Source of the DNA: Venturia oleaginea
Taxonomy: Eukaryota; Ascomycota; Dothideomycetes; Venturiales; Venturiaceae
Direction of reading: 5' to 3'
NCBI GenBank assembly: GCA_013176395.1
Contig: JABMLP010000005.1
Coordinates: 1,488,001-1,552,000 of the forward strand
Length of the DNA: 64,000 nucleotides
Positions within the stretch are counted from its first letter, which is position 1, and every line of letters begins with the position of its first letter. Shown one piece after another: positions 1 to 10,216 of the stretch. The notes below the pieces were generated by a model. That model saw only the letters and a program-made list of their open reading frames with translations, made no database searches and had not been told where the DNA came from. Position numbers and translations under genes: made by a program.

Positions 1-1272
1 CTTCTACGCATCTTATTACTACTTGATCAACAGACGTCACCCGGCGTGTCTTCTCCGGGGTCCATTCGAACTGAGCTTTACTCTGTGGTAGATAGTGGTG
101 TAGATGGTTTCGATCGTGCCTTGGAACTTCTCGAGCAGCATAAACGATTATATGTTATCAGTCGCCTGTATCAAAGTCGAAAGCAGTCTTCCAAGGTTCT
201 CGCAACATGGAGACGAATCATCAGTGGAGAAGAAGATGCTGGAGGAGAGTTCACCGACGGCGAGCAAGAGCTGCGAACTTATCTGAGTAAACTTAGAAAC
301 CGACAAGTGGTTGAAGAGTATGGAACCTGGCTAGCTAACAGAAACCCCAAACTCGGTGTGCAGGTATTTGCCGACGACAACAGTAAAACAATATGGGCAC
401 CTGCAGAGGCATTGGCGCTTCTTCGCGAGAAAGCGCCAGCCGCTGTCAAAGAGTATCTCGAGTATCTCGTATTTGCCAAAAAGCAACCACAGCACATTAA
501 TGAGCTGATCGCCTATTACCTAGATAGTGTTCTGAGTGAACTCTCTACGTCTGAGGATTCCCGATCGATTCTTGCCGCTACCTACGAAACCTACCGTGCG
601 CTGCGTGGCCCCAAACCTACATATCGTCAATTCATTTCCGAGAACGCCATGGAGGCAGACTGGTGGCACTCTCGCCTGCGACTGCTTCAACTTCTCGGTG
701 GCAATCAAGGCGCCGCGTCCTCTTACGATGTCGGACAGATCCTGAAACGCCTTGGTCGTTACGAGAGCGAACTGGTGCCAGAAATGATCATTCTGAATGG
801 TCGTCAAGGACGGCACGAAGAGGCAATTCGTCTTCTTACACATGGTCTCGGTGACTTTGATATGGCTATCTCATACTGCCTCCGCGGAGGGTCCAGCATC
901 TTCGGATCAATCACAGACAACATCTCTGGAATTCCATACCCCACACGCGACGAACAATCCAAGCTCTTCGGTTATCTTCTTACCGAGTTTCTTCGTATCG
1001 AAGACGTCAATGACCGCATCGAGAGGACGGGGGAACTGCTTGAGAGGTTCGGGGCGTGGTACGATGTCTCGTACGTCTTGAGTATATTGCCCGACTCTTG
1101 GTCTATCGAAATTTTCTCTGGGTTTCTCATCTCAGCATTGAGGAGACTGGTAAGAGAGAAGAGTGAGACGACAATTGTGAAGGCGCTCAGCGGCGCGGAT
1201 AATCTGAAGACAAGCGCCGAGTTCATCGAGAAGAGCGAGGAGATTGGGCCGGTCGTTGAGAGAGTGTCGTGA
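1..1272 (+). CDS. Vps3/TGFBRAP1-like vacuolar sorting protein, 3' part (5' end outside window)
   Basis: The frame is open from base 1, so the gene starts upstream; no ATG near the left edge needs to be the start. About 423 residues are visible. They are alpha-helical without signal peptide or membrane segment. The last part, with RTGELLERFGAWYDV and VLSILPDSWSIEIFSGFL followed by an Arg-rich helix, resembles the C-terminal Vps39/TGF-beta-receptor-associated domain, in which a run of helices precedes an ALxLLPDDWPL-type motif. Proteins of this family are subunits of the CORVET/HOPS tethers that bind Rab5/Rab7 on endosomes and vacuoles. Vps3 fits better than Vps39 by feel, but a search is needed to separate them. 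The stop TGA is at 1270-1272. Nothing looks broken. Confidence 0.65.
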   Translation, partial: LLRILLLLDQQTSPGVSSPGSIRTELYSVVDSGVDGFDRALELLEQHKRLYVISRLYQSRKQSSKVLATWRRIISGEEDAGGEFTDGEQELRTYLSKLRNRQVVEEYGTWLANRNPKLGVQVFADDNSKTIWAPAEALALLREKAPAAVKEYLEYLVFAKKQPQHINELIAYYLDSVLSELSTSEDSRSILAATYETYRALRGPKPTYRQFISENAMEADWWHSRLRLLQLLGGNQGAASSYDVGQILKRLGRYESELVPEMIILNGRQGRHEEAIRLLTHGLGDFDMAISYCLRGGSSIFGSITDNISGIPYPTRDEQSKLFGYLLTEFLRIEDVNDRIERTGELLERFGAWYDVSYVLSILPDSWSIEIFSGFLISALRRLVREKSETTIVKALSGADNLKTSAEFIEKSEEIGPVVERVS

Positions 1273-1913
1273 TACAGTAGGGCCATTTAGATTTGGAGCG
1301 ACAGCAGATAGCCATTCTCTGGAAAGTTGAATCACCCAATTCAGTACCAATATCGATAAATTCCTGGCAATCCAAGAACGGAACTCCCCAGAAATTTATC
1401 ACTATCGATCCCAAGTTGAAGACCACGAACCGTTTGCCGCGATTGGAGGCCCGGTGGTATGGACTCTACCCTGGGTATCTTTCGCAACCCGCCGGTGGTC
1501 AGGGTTTTTGTGCATGCGGGATCTTAATACCACACCACAGCAACAATGTCTTCCGTGTATCAACACGCCCAGGATTAACATTAAGTCGTTGTCATCAGGC
1601 AACAACGATCCATTAGCGCAAACTTAAAAGGTAAACATGATTTTGCTGCCATGGGTTCTGAACAACAACAAGACTATCAACCCAAATTGCTACACCAGCA
1701 ATTCGAATATCGTGTGCAGGCCGAGTGTTCGAAGCGCGTCCTATTGACCTTGAGGTACGAACACTGCATGGCACTGGATCGTGAACAGTTGTAAACTAAT
1801 TTGGACAGGGCAACACCTCGCTGCAACTTGAGAAACACAAGTTTCGTATTCAATAGAGAGAGCGGATTGAGTCTTCTCTCAAATACTCGATCTTCTTCTT
1901 CATCAACGGCGAA
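1273..1913. other. intergenic stretch, no gene seen
   Basis: Only short frames without recognisable motifs. It should hold the 3' flank of the Vps3-like gene and the promoter of the BTB-like gene at 1914. Confidence 0.6.
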
Positions 1914-2876
1914 ATGGCAAATCCTCAAGCCTCGGTGTTAGACAATTCCATCCCTCCTCACCACCCAAGCCCTCCTGGCTCAGTCTCTCCAACAGATCCT
2001 GCTCCTACCTTCACATTCTCGGCTGATGAGACCACGTCTGTGAAAAAGAAGCCGGCGGCTCGTTCGCGCAAGAAGGAACCTGCTGCTGGCGGGATTCGCA
2101 AGAGACAGCCCAAGAAGAAGGTACACTTCAACAATCCACTCGAGGAAGTAAGGCTAATCGACAGTCAGGATCCTCCCATCGTTGCTGCCTCGCCAGCCTC
2201 CGCTCCCAAGGTCACGTTCGCTACCAAGCCAAATCAGACGCAAGTGGTCCGTGGCATTCAGTGGCCAAAGCCAAATCAGACGCAAGCAGTCCGTGGCATT
2301 CCGTGGCCAAAGCCAAATCAGACGCAAGCGGTCCGTGGCATTCAGTGGACTGGCTTCGGAACAAATCATTTACCTCGCCACTATCCAGCCATTCCAGCGC
2401 GTGAGGCTAAAGAAAAAGCAAAAGAGGAGGAACGAGACCGCGAGCATAACAAGACGCACAACCCTGATCATGATCCTATCCAATACCTGGTCTACATCAT
2501 TCACGCACCTACAGGCATTGAGTTCTCCGTTCCTCGAGAGATTCTGCGCGGCACACTGGCTGTTGCAGCAGCGCAAGGCGTTATCGACAGTCCCAATAAA
2601 AAGCTAGAATTCGATTTTGAAGACGGGACGCCTGCAGGCATTTCGCTGTATGTACACGTCCTGATGATGGGTGGTGCCAAAGTAGTGCCCCAATTGTTTC
2701 ATGGTGCTTGGGAGCAGCTGCAGACGGTACACCCGGAACTGGAGGATATGAGTTGGGTGGCTATCTTACTAAGCGGCCTGATGACAGCGCGAGAGGTGGG
2801 CGATAAGATGTTTGAGGAGTTGATTGTGGATGAATTGATTAAGGTGGGGCGGGAGGCTTTGGTGGTCGATGGTTGA
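1914..2876 (+). CDS. hypothetical protein, divergent BTB/POZ-like C-terminus
   Basis: Uninterrupted 320-codon frame starting at ATG in GCGAAATGG. Residues 1-90 are Pro/Ser- and Lys/Arg-rich and look disordered, with a basic patch (KKKPAARSRKKE, KRQPKKKVHF) that could be a nuclear localisation signal. Residues 105-146 are three tandem 14-residue units of the type KPNQTQAVRGIQWP. Next comes a charged coil (AREAKEKAKEEERDRE). The last 130 residues (QYLVYIIHAPTGIEF, LRGTLAVAAA, KLEFDFEDGTPAGISLYVHVL) resemble the fungal BTB-like fold seen in many Leotiomycete proteins; that assignment is inference. Function unknown. Likely intronless. Confidence 0.6.
   Translation: MANPQASVLDNSIPPHHPSPPGSVSPTDPAPTFTFSADETTSVKKKPAARSRKKEPAAGGIRKRQPKKKVHFNNPLEEVRLIDSQDPPIVAASPASAPKVTFATKPNQTQVVRGIQWPKPNQTQAVRGIPWPKPNQTQAVRGIQWTGFGTNHLPRHYPAIPAREAKEKAKEEERDREHNKTHNPDHDPIQYLVYIIHAPTGIEFSVPREILRGTLAVAAAQGVIDSPNKKLEFDFEDGTPAGISLYVHVLMMGGAKVVPQLFHGAWEQLQTVHPELEDMSWVAILLSGLMTAREVGDKMFEELIVDELIKVGREALVVDG
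2226..2351 (+). repeat. 3 x 42-bp in-frame tandem repeat
   Basis: Units 2226-2267, 2268-2309 and 2310-2351 each encode KPNQTQ(V/A)VRGI(Q/P)W(P/T). They differ by only a few bases, so the expansion is recent. The unit is a multiple of three and keeps the frame. Confidence 0.9.
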
Positions 2877-3776
2877 AATGGGGACAGTGTGTTGCAATTG
2901 AGATCGAGATCGATAATTTTTTGGTGAAGTTCGTCTTTGGGATTGCTAGAGATGTTTTATTGTGCTTTCCTAGATTGGGTATACTCAGATACTTCTAAGG
3001 ATTGGGGATCGGGGATTTCCGGTGTTTTGTGGTCGGAGGAAATGCATGGGTGTTGACCTGTATGTTGCATTTCTGCTTCGTTTTTATATCCAACACCATA
3101 GCCTCGGTAGATGCTTTGCGTTGTCTTGTGGCTACTTCTCTCTTGGTGAGAAAATGTTTTATCCTGCTTTGGCTTTGAGTTTATCTACTAAAATGCGGTC
3201 AGTAACGGCGAACATATAGAGGCAAGAACATCTGTTCATCCTGATGGTGTCAAGCGCGGCAAGGAACGGTATTTTCGGTCTCACCGTACCGCGTAATGGT
3301 CTGATGAATTCTCGATGCTCGCTGATATAAAAAGCCGGCCCACTGTTCCTCATATGAACAAGCAAATGGCGATCACAACGATGTCATGGTTTGTCCTGTG
3401 TTGTAAATATTTGTGCAACTCTCTACCCCTGGAGTCATCATTCTATAGTATACGTTGGGAGGATTGGAAGCATCTTGTAATACAAGGTAGTCTGAGAATG
3501 GAAATCCACGAATAACTGGCAAGTGATGATCATCATGATCGTCGTCGTTGCAACACTTCAACCCTTTAGATTCTTGAGACTCGAATCGTGTTTGTGATCG
3601 TGATGTTATGCAAACTAAAGACAACTCATCTCTTCTGAGCGAAGTGGATAATAACCAGAGCTCTGAATTGAACCGTCTAGCCTTTGCGATCTGACAGAGC
3701 GCGGTAATCGGAGCCCAACGGCCTTTCCGTGCATTTATACACAGTATGGCTGCCAAAGGTTCCAAACGCAAAATTC
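2877..3776. other. intergenic, no gene seen
   Basis: AT-rich stretch with only short, unconvincing frames on both strands. The TAA-type microsatellite at its right edge is listed separately. Confidence 0.5.
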
Positions 3777-3810
3777 CCTAATAATAATAGTAATAATAAT
3801 AATAATAATA
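3777..3810. repeat. (TAA)n microsatellite at a pogo insertion site
   Basis: TAATAATAATAG followed by repeated TAATAA. The last TA (3809-3810) is the left target duplication of the element starting at 3811. The same kind of sequence (TTAATAGTAATCATC) resumes at 6375, so the two elements landed in this repeat. Confidence 0.8.
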
Positions 3811-4532
3811 ACGTATTCCACCACCGAGCCAGCCACTTTTCCTTGCCACGACCAACTCATTTTACGACTCTTCAATTTTATCGCTCTCAACAATAGATTC
3901 TGTTTCAGAAGATATCTCAATATTCTTTTTACACGTTCGCGCATTGTGCCCAGTCGCGCCGCAGTTCCCACAGCGCCTTTGAGTTGGTCGGGCTGTTTCT
4001 TGACCACTACTACTACGAGCATTCTTTGATCCCTGAGGCGCAACAGACGCCTCAGCAGCTACCCGCGCTGCTGCAGTCCCATACTCCATAGTACCACCTT
4101 GCTGGATCCGCTTCCTTTTACGCCATTTTCGCTTCGTCATTACTGCCAATTGCTCTTCAAGCTCGTGGTTTCGTGCAATAAGTAGAGCGTTCTGGTGTAG
4201 CATCAATTCAGCGCGAATCCTCGCGAACCGAGATCGAGGATATATTAGATAATCGTTTGCTCTTCTATCGTAGTGAGCTTATGAGAGTTTGGGCGAGTTT
4301 GAGATGGAGAGGTGATTCCGCGGAGCCGATCAGAGAGCTTTTGGTGTTTAACGTTAAAGGCTGTAGCAACGCGCCGTAGGCTTTGAAATTGGCCAGAGGT
4401 ATAAGCCTGAAGAGCGAGATCAATTCCACCTTTTTCTTGAACGGCTATCGCGTTGCGTTGTTGAGACATTACGTGTTAAAGAGAATAAGGGCTGTGCCAA
4501 GGAAAAGTGGCCGGCTCGGTGGTGGAATACGT
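3811..4532 (-). mobile_element. pogo/Fot1-type element A, internally deleted (722 bp)
   Basis: Bounded by inverted ends ACGTATTCCACCACCGAGCC (3811) and its complement ending GGAATACGT at 4532. Both ends are flanked by TA (3809-3810 and 4533-4534), the Tc1/mariner/pogo target duplication. The TIR arm runs about 40 bp to CACTTTTCCTTG with few mismatches. Only the first and last parts of a transposase remain, so it is non-autonomous. The right TA is shared with element B. Confidence 0.9.
3862..4469 (-). pseudogene. pogo transposase remnant: HTH head joined to CCHC tail
   Basis: Frame 4469-4245 gives 74 residues with the HTH_psq-type DNA-binding start (ALQAYTSGQFQSLRRVATAF, VKHQKLSDRLRGI), ending at TAA where the copy near 34.6 kb has an Arg codon (CGA). 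Frame 4206-3862 carries a basic stretch (KRKWRKRKRIQ) and a CX2CX4HX4C zinc knuckle (CGNCGATGHNARTC) with an acidic tail. The whole DDE core is missing. The head and tail are in different frames, so no single protein is made without a further change. Confidence 0.85.
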
Positions 4533-4534
4533 TA

Positions 4535-6374
4535 ACGTAATCCACCATCGAGCGGTACACACCACCGAGCGGTACACATTTTCGTATCCTCATCAATCAC
4601 TCTATTATGCACCAATAAATCTCTCATTTTTAAATATTCCTATCTATATTTCTGACAGTTGATTGCAAAATGGTCACCACTGCGACAAATAAAACAAGTA
4701 ATTACAATGTTCTCCTCTTCATTTGGTGGTTCTTCCTCAATATAAGGCTCTTGATCAACCTGGTTACTGCTGATAACCGAAGCTTCTTTAGAAAGTTGAG
4801 GTAAGCTTGAGCCCTCTGCAACAGTTAACGCGCTTGATTGACTAATATATCTCCTTTTTAGTTGCCTCTTTCGCTTCTGCCTCTCATTTGCAGCCCTTAA
4901 TTTCTCATTTTCCGCAGCTAGTAAAGCGGCGCCTTGCATCGCGATCTGGCAGCCCTTGACAAGCTGATTAAGGGCCTGATCTGTTGGTGTTGGTGGACTT
5001 TTTGAACGTCTCTTAAGATAGCCTTTGATTGTAGCTACCTGCAGCTCTAACTGGGTTAGATTCTGAGGTGTTTCTGGTTGCCATTGCTCTTGGTTTGCGG
5101 CCAAGGGCGCTGTAGGGGTAGATGGCCTAATCTAGATGGTTGAACGTACCTGATCTGGATCAAAAGGTACGAGACCGGCAGCAGTGAAGCTGCGTTGAAT
5201 ATTGCTTAGTGTGAGGGCACTAATTCGAGCAATTTTAAAGGCGTGAAGGAACTCAATTTTGTCGATATGATTTATGCCAAGCCTCATATATTCCGAGACT
5301 TGGTGGCCGTAGGTACGCTTGAGGACCGAAAAACGACCAATATCGAGAGGTTGAAGAAGATGTGATGAATGCGGTGGCATACAAAGAGTAATCATCATCC
5401 GGTCTACACAAAATTGATCAAATTCTGGCGTTGCGTGGCTGCCGTGGCCATCCAGAATTAGTAGTCGATAACTACCAACCTTTCTTGCAGCTGTATTTGG
5501 CTCGAAAACGACTTTTAACCAATGTAATCCAAGCTTGTCATTAGTCCATCCATTTGTACTCAAAGCGATTGTCCAATCAGGCGGTAGATTGTTGTTTTCG
5601 TACCAAGATGATATATGTACCTTGCCTTTGAAGACCACCATCGGCGGGAGGCTCCAACCCAGCGCATTGATCGATTCGATTGCCGTAACCCATTCGCGAT
5701 CGCCAGGCTGTAATTGAGGGGGTCTGCCACACCTATCTGAGGCAGTAACTACGCGTGAGGTACTTGCAAGGCCCATTGAAAAGCCAGTTTCGTCGAAGTT
5801 GTAGATATCGTTATTGAGGATGCCGTATTTAGCGATTGTGTTTTGTACAAGCCGAAACCAGGCCCCAATAAGGGCTGGATCTTCGCATCTTGCCCTTTGA
5901 TTATCGTAGCTGCGTGAATATCGCGATTTGAGGCTAGGCCGGCGGTTGATGTATCGCTGAGGCCAATTGACACCGATTTTGCAATCTGATCCTACACGCT
6001 GCTCGAGTACGATTTTTGCCGCATCGCGTACCCCTGTAACGGTCAATGGATAACCTCTTTCATCCATAGATAGTATCCATGCTCAACGACCTCCTCTTCC
6101 GTATCCGTAAGCTTTTGGCAATTTGGGCGCGAATCGACGCGTGAAGCGCGTCCGCGAAGGCGGGAGGCAAGGAAGTAAATGGGACAGAATAGGCATCAGC
6201 GGCCTTTCGAATACTTGGAAAATGGCCTTTCAAATAAGCGTCATGAGCAAGGAGTAGTTGACCCTCTTTCTGGGCCTTTGTATTGACTAGTTGTGGTGGC
6301 ATTGTGGGTTAATCGATGAGGATACGTAAATGTGTACCGCTCGGTGGTGTGTACCGCTCGATGGTGGATTACGT
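4535..6374 (-). mobile_element. pogo/Fot1-type element B, near full length (1840 bp)
   Basis: Starts ACGTAATCCACCATCGAGCG at 4535 and ends with its complement (...GGATTACGT) at 6374. Flanking TA is at 4533-4534 (shared with element A) and 6375-6376. Each TIR holds two direct copies of CCACC..CGAGCGGTACAC (4542-4560 and 4562-4577; mirrored at the right). Length and layout fit an autonomous Fot1/pogo element, but the transposase frame is broken. Confidence 0.92.
4640..6302 (-). pseudogene. pogo/Fot1 transposase of element B (frameshifted)
   Basis: Translation 6302-6060 begins with the HTH_psq region (AHDAYLKGHFPSIRKAADAY). The frame then shifts near 6170 and again near 6070. From 6067 to 5132 a 311-residue frame has the DDE core: NFDETGFSMG (D1), LLILDGHGSH (D2) and LQPLDIGRFSVLK (D3), so the DDD triad is present. 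One TAG (about 5132) interrupts the same frame before the 154-residue tail, which ends in a knuckle CFICRSGDHFAINC at about 4650. Damage is two frameshifts plus one stop; the catalytic core is otherwise well kept, suggesting recent loss. Confidence 0.88.
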
Positions 6375-6376
6375 TA

Positions 6377-7333
6377 ATAGTAATCATCGTCAATTTTTCC
6401 AGCAACTACACCCAAAGAAAGTTTACGACCGTGGATACACTACATCTAGACCTCGCCGCAAGATATAATGCGTCTTCCACAATATCAAGCTCCCGTGCCA
6501 GGAAGTAGGGACTTTATGTTCTCTTAGTATAGACGGCCTCCGAGCCCCCTTAGCTGTTTTACACCTACCGCCAAAAAAAAAAGGTCGCTGTTCCGTCAAG
6601 AATACGACTCGGGGACTGGGATGCCGTCGGCTAGATTTCTGTACGGTAGCTCGAAAAGCCCGGATGTAGCCGTCATCAGGAAGATGCGTATGGGGTTTTG
6701 GGGTATAAAAACTCACTGTTCCACTGCGATGATAGGAATACAACAAGCCCAAAACGCCGGGCAAGTTTCACGGGACACATTCTTTGCTCTTCTGGCTTGA
6801 TAAGTCGTCTGCGTGCGTCGATGTTTGAAAGTAATGTTTTGCTTTGCGTACGCAGTTGATGTTTATTATTGAGTAGAAGCTGAGATGCCGTTGATGGTGA
6901 CGGGGATCCTCACCAAATTTGATCGGTGTGCGGTTATTGACGAGTCCGCTTTCAAGATCCCTGTTTTGCAAAGTTGTCAGTGAATCTTTAGCGCTGATAT
7001 GATACTCTGTTCAGCGCGGAGCAAGGAAATTGATAAGACCGCGCCATGTATTACTGCTCCTTCCTCTGGAGCTATGATTATCTCTCGAGAATACGGGTTC
7101 TGTATTTATGGTAGTCTTCGAACGAGTGGGGATATTGGGAAGGTAGATTTCTGAACTGCAGTACGGTAAGCTGCAGAGGGAGAGACAGTCTTACAAACAG
7201 CTGCCAGATACTCCTCAGACATGTCTCCGCTCATCTTGAATAACTGCTTTCAATTAACAACTGGGGTATAATTCTGTATTAGTACTTTCTCCGTAAACTC
7301 CTTAATCTCCTCCATGAGAAATCACCAACCACA
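6377..7333. other. intergenic, no gene seen
   Basis: Nothing recognised on either strand. A 113-codon minus frame (6764-6423) shows no family features. The right part is the 3' flank of the PLAC8 gene. Confidence 0.5.
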
Positions 7334-8365
7334 TTAAGTATTCTTAGGCTGATACTTCATCTCCTCAACCCTCCTTTCCATCTGCCCGATCCCCTTATTC
7401 TTCTCCATCGCTTGCTGCATCCTCCACTGCACCTCCCTTTCCTCCTGCACAAGCGTGCAACAAACACAAAAGGTTGACGTCGCGCAATCTTCCGCATTGT
7501 TGCCCTTGATATGATATTTGTACCTCACCTCCCTCCTTTGTGACCACGTCATGCAATAGTAAAACGGTGCGCCAGCGAGGAGGAAGAGACTGAGGAGACA
7601 GCAGGACGTACAGTACCAGTTCGTCGAAGGAATGTGGGTGTAGGAATTGTTCGAGGTAGATGGATTGTGAAGATGTTGGTGAGTTCGGCCGGCTAAAACG
7701 CAGGGACAACATAGTGATTCGCCGCCTGTTGAAATTGTTAGTGTACCGTCTTTTGGAAGTGCAGAATTGTGGTACATACATAAGCCCCCTTGCGACCAGC
7801 AACTACAAAGAGTGAATTGCCAATCATCCTCTGGCTTCCCATCCGCACCTCCCACCTCTTCCTCCTCGTCATTGAGATAAACAGCCGTGTTCCCCTGGTT
7901 CTGTCCGGGCAGGGCTTCCAGTCCTTCGCTTTCTGGCTTGGGGCCAGGATATTTAGGGTTCGTGTCTTCGTTCTGAGGGGAGGCTTGGTACAGTTGTTTC
8001 TCCTCTTCTTCCAAGGGAGAGACGAATTCTATCCCTGATCCAGCCCTTGGATCGTTTCTGATATCCTGTATAGGAGTACCATTGTGATCCTCATTTGATA
8101 TCCAGTCCTTCTCGGTCGACATTGCTGGGGTTTCCATTGCTTCCGTATCTACCGTCACGTCCGCGGATCTCCCTGGTATTGGCGAAGCAGGGAGTTCCAT
8201 GGGTTCGTTACGCTGAGTCGTTGCTATAGGTGAAGCTGGTAGTTTTGTTGGTTGAGTCTTGTTTCTCGCCTCAGACCTTTCCGGTATAGGCGGTTCCGGT
8301 AGTCTCGCAACCTGATCCGGCGTGCGCGCTTTTGTAGCGGTACTAGACAAGAACGAAGTCGCCAT
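7334..8365 (-). CDS. PLAC8-domain Cys-rich protein
   Basis: 343-codon frame on the minus strand, ATG at 8365. Residues 1-180 are Pro-, Glu- and Ser-rich and probably disordered, with repeated PASPI/PEPPIP patches. The PLAC8 domain follows: WQFTLCSCWSQGGLC, ESLCCPCVLAGRT, a hydrophobic stretch (CCLLSLFLLAGAPFYYCM) and the diagnostic end VRYKYHIKGNNAEDC...FCVCCTLVQEEREVQWR. In plants and fungi PLAC8 proteins sit in the plasma membrane and affect metal transport or cell size; the role here is unknown. Positions 7726-7779 are a 54-bp segment with perfect intron signals (GTATGT, CACTAAC, ACAG). It has no stop and its length is a multiple of three, so spliced and unspliced products are both open. 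Splicing would bring GGLC next to GGESLCCPC, closer to the usual CxxC spacing. Confidence 0.8.
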   Translation of the reverse strand: MATSFLSSTATKARTPDQVARLPEPPIPERSEARNKTQPTKLPASPIATTQRNEPMELPASPIPGRSADVTVDTEAMETPAMSTEKDWISNEDHNGTPIQDIRNDPRAGSGIEFVSPLEEEEKQLYQASPQNEDTNPKYPGPKPESEGLEALPGQNQGNTAVYLNDEEEEVGGADGKPEDDWQFTLCSCWSQGGLCMYHNSALPKDGTLTISTGGESLCCPCVLAGRTHQHLHNPSTSNNSYTHIPSTNWYCTSCCLLSLFLLAGAPFYYCMTWSQRREVRYKYHIKGNNAEDCATSTFCVCCTLVQEEREVQWRMQQAMEKNKGIGQMERRVEEMKYQPKNT

Positions 8366-9154
8366 GAATGCGAAAAGCGATCTGGTACGAGCAGCGTATT
8401 CAGCTATACGCCACGAAAGGGGTTGCGCTTGATATTGCGGTTGAAACTGCGGCTTGTACCACCGGTGGAAATGAAATGTTCAACTGATCATAATTAAGAA
8501 GATGGTGATGATTGTGAGAACACAGAGGATCGAGAATTGAGAAAGCCATCTTCGCGGTGGAATGCCTAAATGTTAACAGTCTGCCCGGAGACCTGCCAGG
8601 TGGGCTATGTTTAGTGCTGACTGCGCACGATGCGAGCGAGCCGTGTACTTGGACGGAAAGGGGGCTTTATGTGGAGATCGCTTGTTTCGTGCGGAATTTG
8701 GTCTGGCGCATTGGTTTCCGCTTCTGGAGTTGCAGGAAGTTCTTCATTTTCTCGAAGACATAGTTCTAGTTCTACATGCAGGTGCGTGTAGTTGTTGAAA
8801 TCGCGACACTACTTCACGTGCGAACCAGAAAACATGATTATCATGTCTTCTCTGATGCTAGTGCGGGCTCGAATTGCCCTTTTTGGACGACAACCACTAT
8901 GCGATAGTGATTGCTAGTAATTAACTTTATCGCGTACTCAAGACATTGGACGCGTTCAGGACGCGGCTAACTCTCTCACACTTCTATACTCTTTCTCTGA
9001 TCAGATAGTTGGCACGTCTCCTCTCAGAACACCTCGATACAGATCGTCAGTCCACAAACCAAGCGTTGATGCAGGAGAATATACTCAGCGAGACGCGTCT
9101 CGCCAATTATGCAGTCGACCCAGGCGAGGGACCGTGAAGGCGCTGTTAGCAAGA
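8366..9154. other. intergenic, no gene seen
   Basis: Contains the promoter side of the PLAC8 gene. Short plus-strand frames at 8557-8798 have no recognisable features. Confidence 0.5.
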
Positions 9155-9900
9155 ATGGTGACAAAATATGAGTTCGATTTAGGTAGAGTAGCGTATAAGT
9201 ACGCCAAAAAGCATAAGCTAGGATTCGAAAGCAAGTTTTACGAATACTATCATCCTAATAGACTTATCGATAATGAACGGTTAATCTCGAGGAAGATAGT
9301 TAGATAGTAATATATCGAAAGGGGTCTTTAGCCGCCTAAAGACGAAGATGAGCGCGAAGATAAAGAAGGGCTACTTCGTTACGATACAATCGAGGAATCC
9401 TTAGCCAGCCGCACGTGTAGTGATGGTGGAGAAAGCGATAGTAATAGACAGTCCGATTTTTGAGAGGCTATTTGGGATGAAGAAGTGAAACTGCAAGGGA
9501 AAGTGACGACGTCCAAATTCCAAATCGACGCCGTCGATGTTACATTTGCTGCTCTCCAGAAAGATAAAAAGAACGGCACACCCGCGAATTAGATCAGGAA
9601 AGCCTTCGGTCATTAGGAATTGTATAATTTCGAAGTTTGCCGTGCGACAGAAAGCTACGAAAGGCATTGACTCAAATCCAACGAGACGCCACAAACAGAA
9701 GGTTCCTAGAGTGGTATATCGACTACATACATCAAGATTACTATCAACAATCGCGAATCATGAAAAGGTGAAACTTGTTCCGTTAAGTACCTGTTTGGCA
9801 AAGGAATCGGTCACCTCTCCTCAGCTATCCCGCTACCAAGACATGTCTCGCTCAGTTCTATTCCCATTCAGACGTATAAAACCACCTCCTTCACCTCCAA
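9155..9900 (+). pseudogene. decayed gene of unknown family with RIP-like stops
   Basis: One plus-strand frame, starting at ATG 9155 (MVTKYEFDLGRVAYKYAKKH), reads as protein-like sequence to about 9900. It includes DEREDKEGLLRYDTIEESLA, KFQIDAVDVTFAALQKDKKN and LYNFEVCRATESYE. It is broken by repeated TAG and TGA codons. Most sit where Gln (CAG) or Arg (CGA) would fit, for example PAN*IRKAFGH*EL and ERH*LKSNE, which is what C-to-T changes would give. No family is recognised. It lies between two minus-strand genes. I infer a once-functional gene, not random sequence, from the frame-limited damage. Confidence 0.45.
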
Positions 9901-10216
9901 TACGCATCAGCCAGACCTCTTCTAGATAGATCCGAATACATGGCGTACAAGATTACCATTCTCGGCCCTTCTAGGTATCGCTCCAAGACCAGACTAGGAG
10001 CGTCCGTCTTCCTTCCAAAGCCACAAAGTGACGAATAGCGACGATACTCGCCATCAACGCCCCAAATATCGTCAACTCGACACAAGTCCCACCCCATAAT
10101 CCACTCACAACAAACATTCAGTCCTCAGCACTCCCAAAACCGACCCCTATGAAGTGGCTTACTAACACCTCACCAACTTCCCCATTCGAAAATATATATA
10201 CCCAATACAAATCCCA

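Noticed and set aside
6423..6764. 113-codon minus frame between pogo element B and the PLAC8 gene
   Set aside because: No recognisable motif and no splice context; looks like chance.
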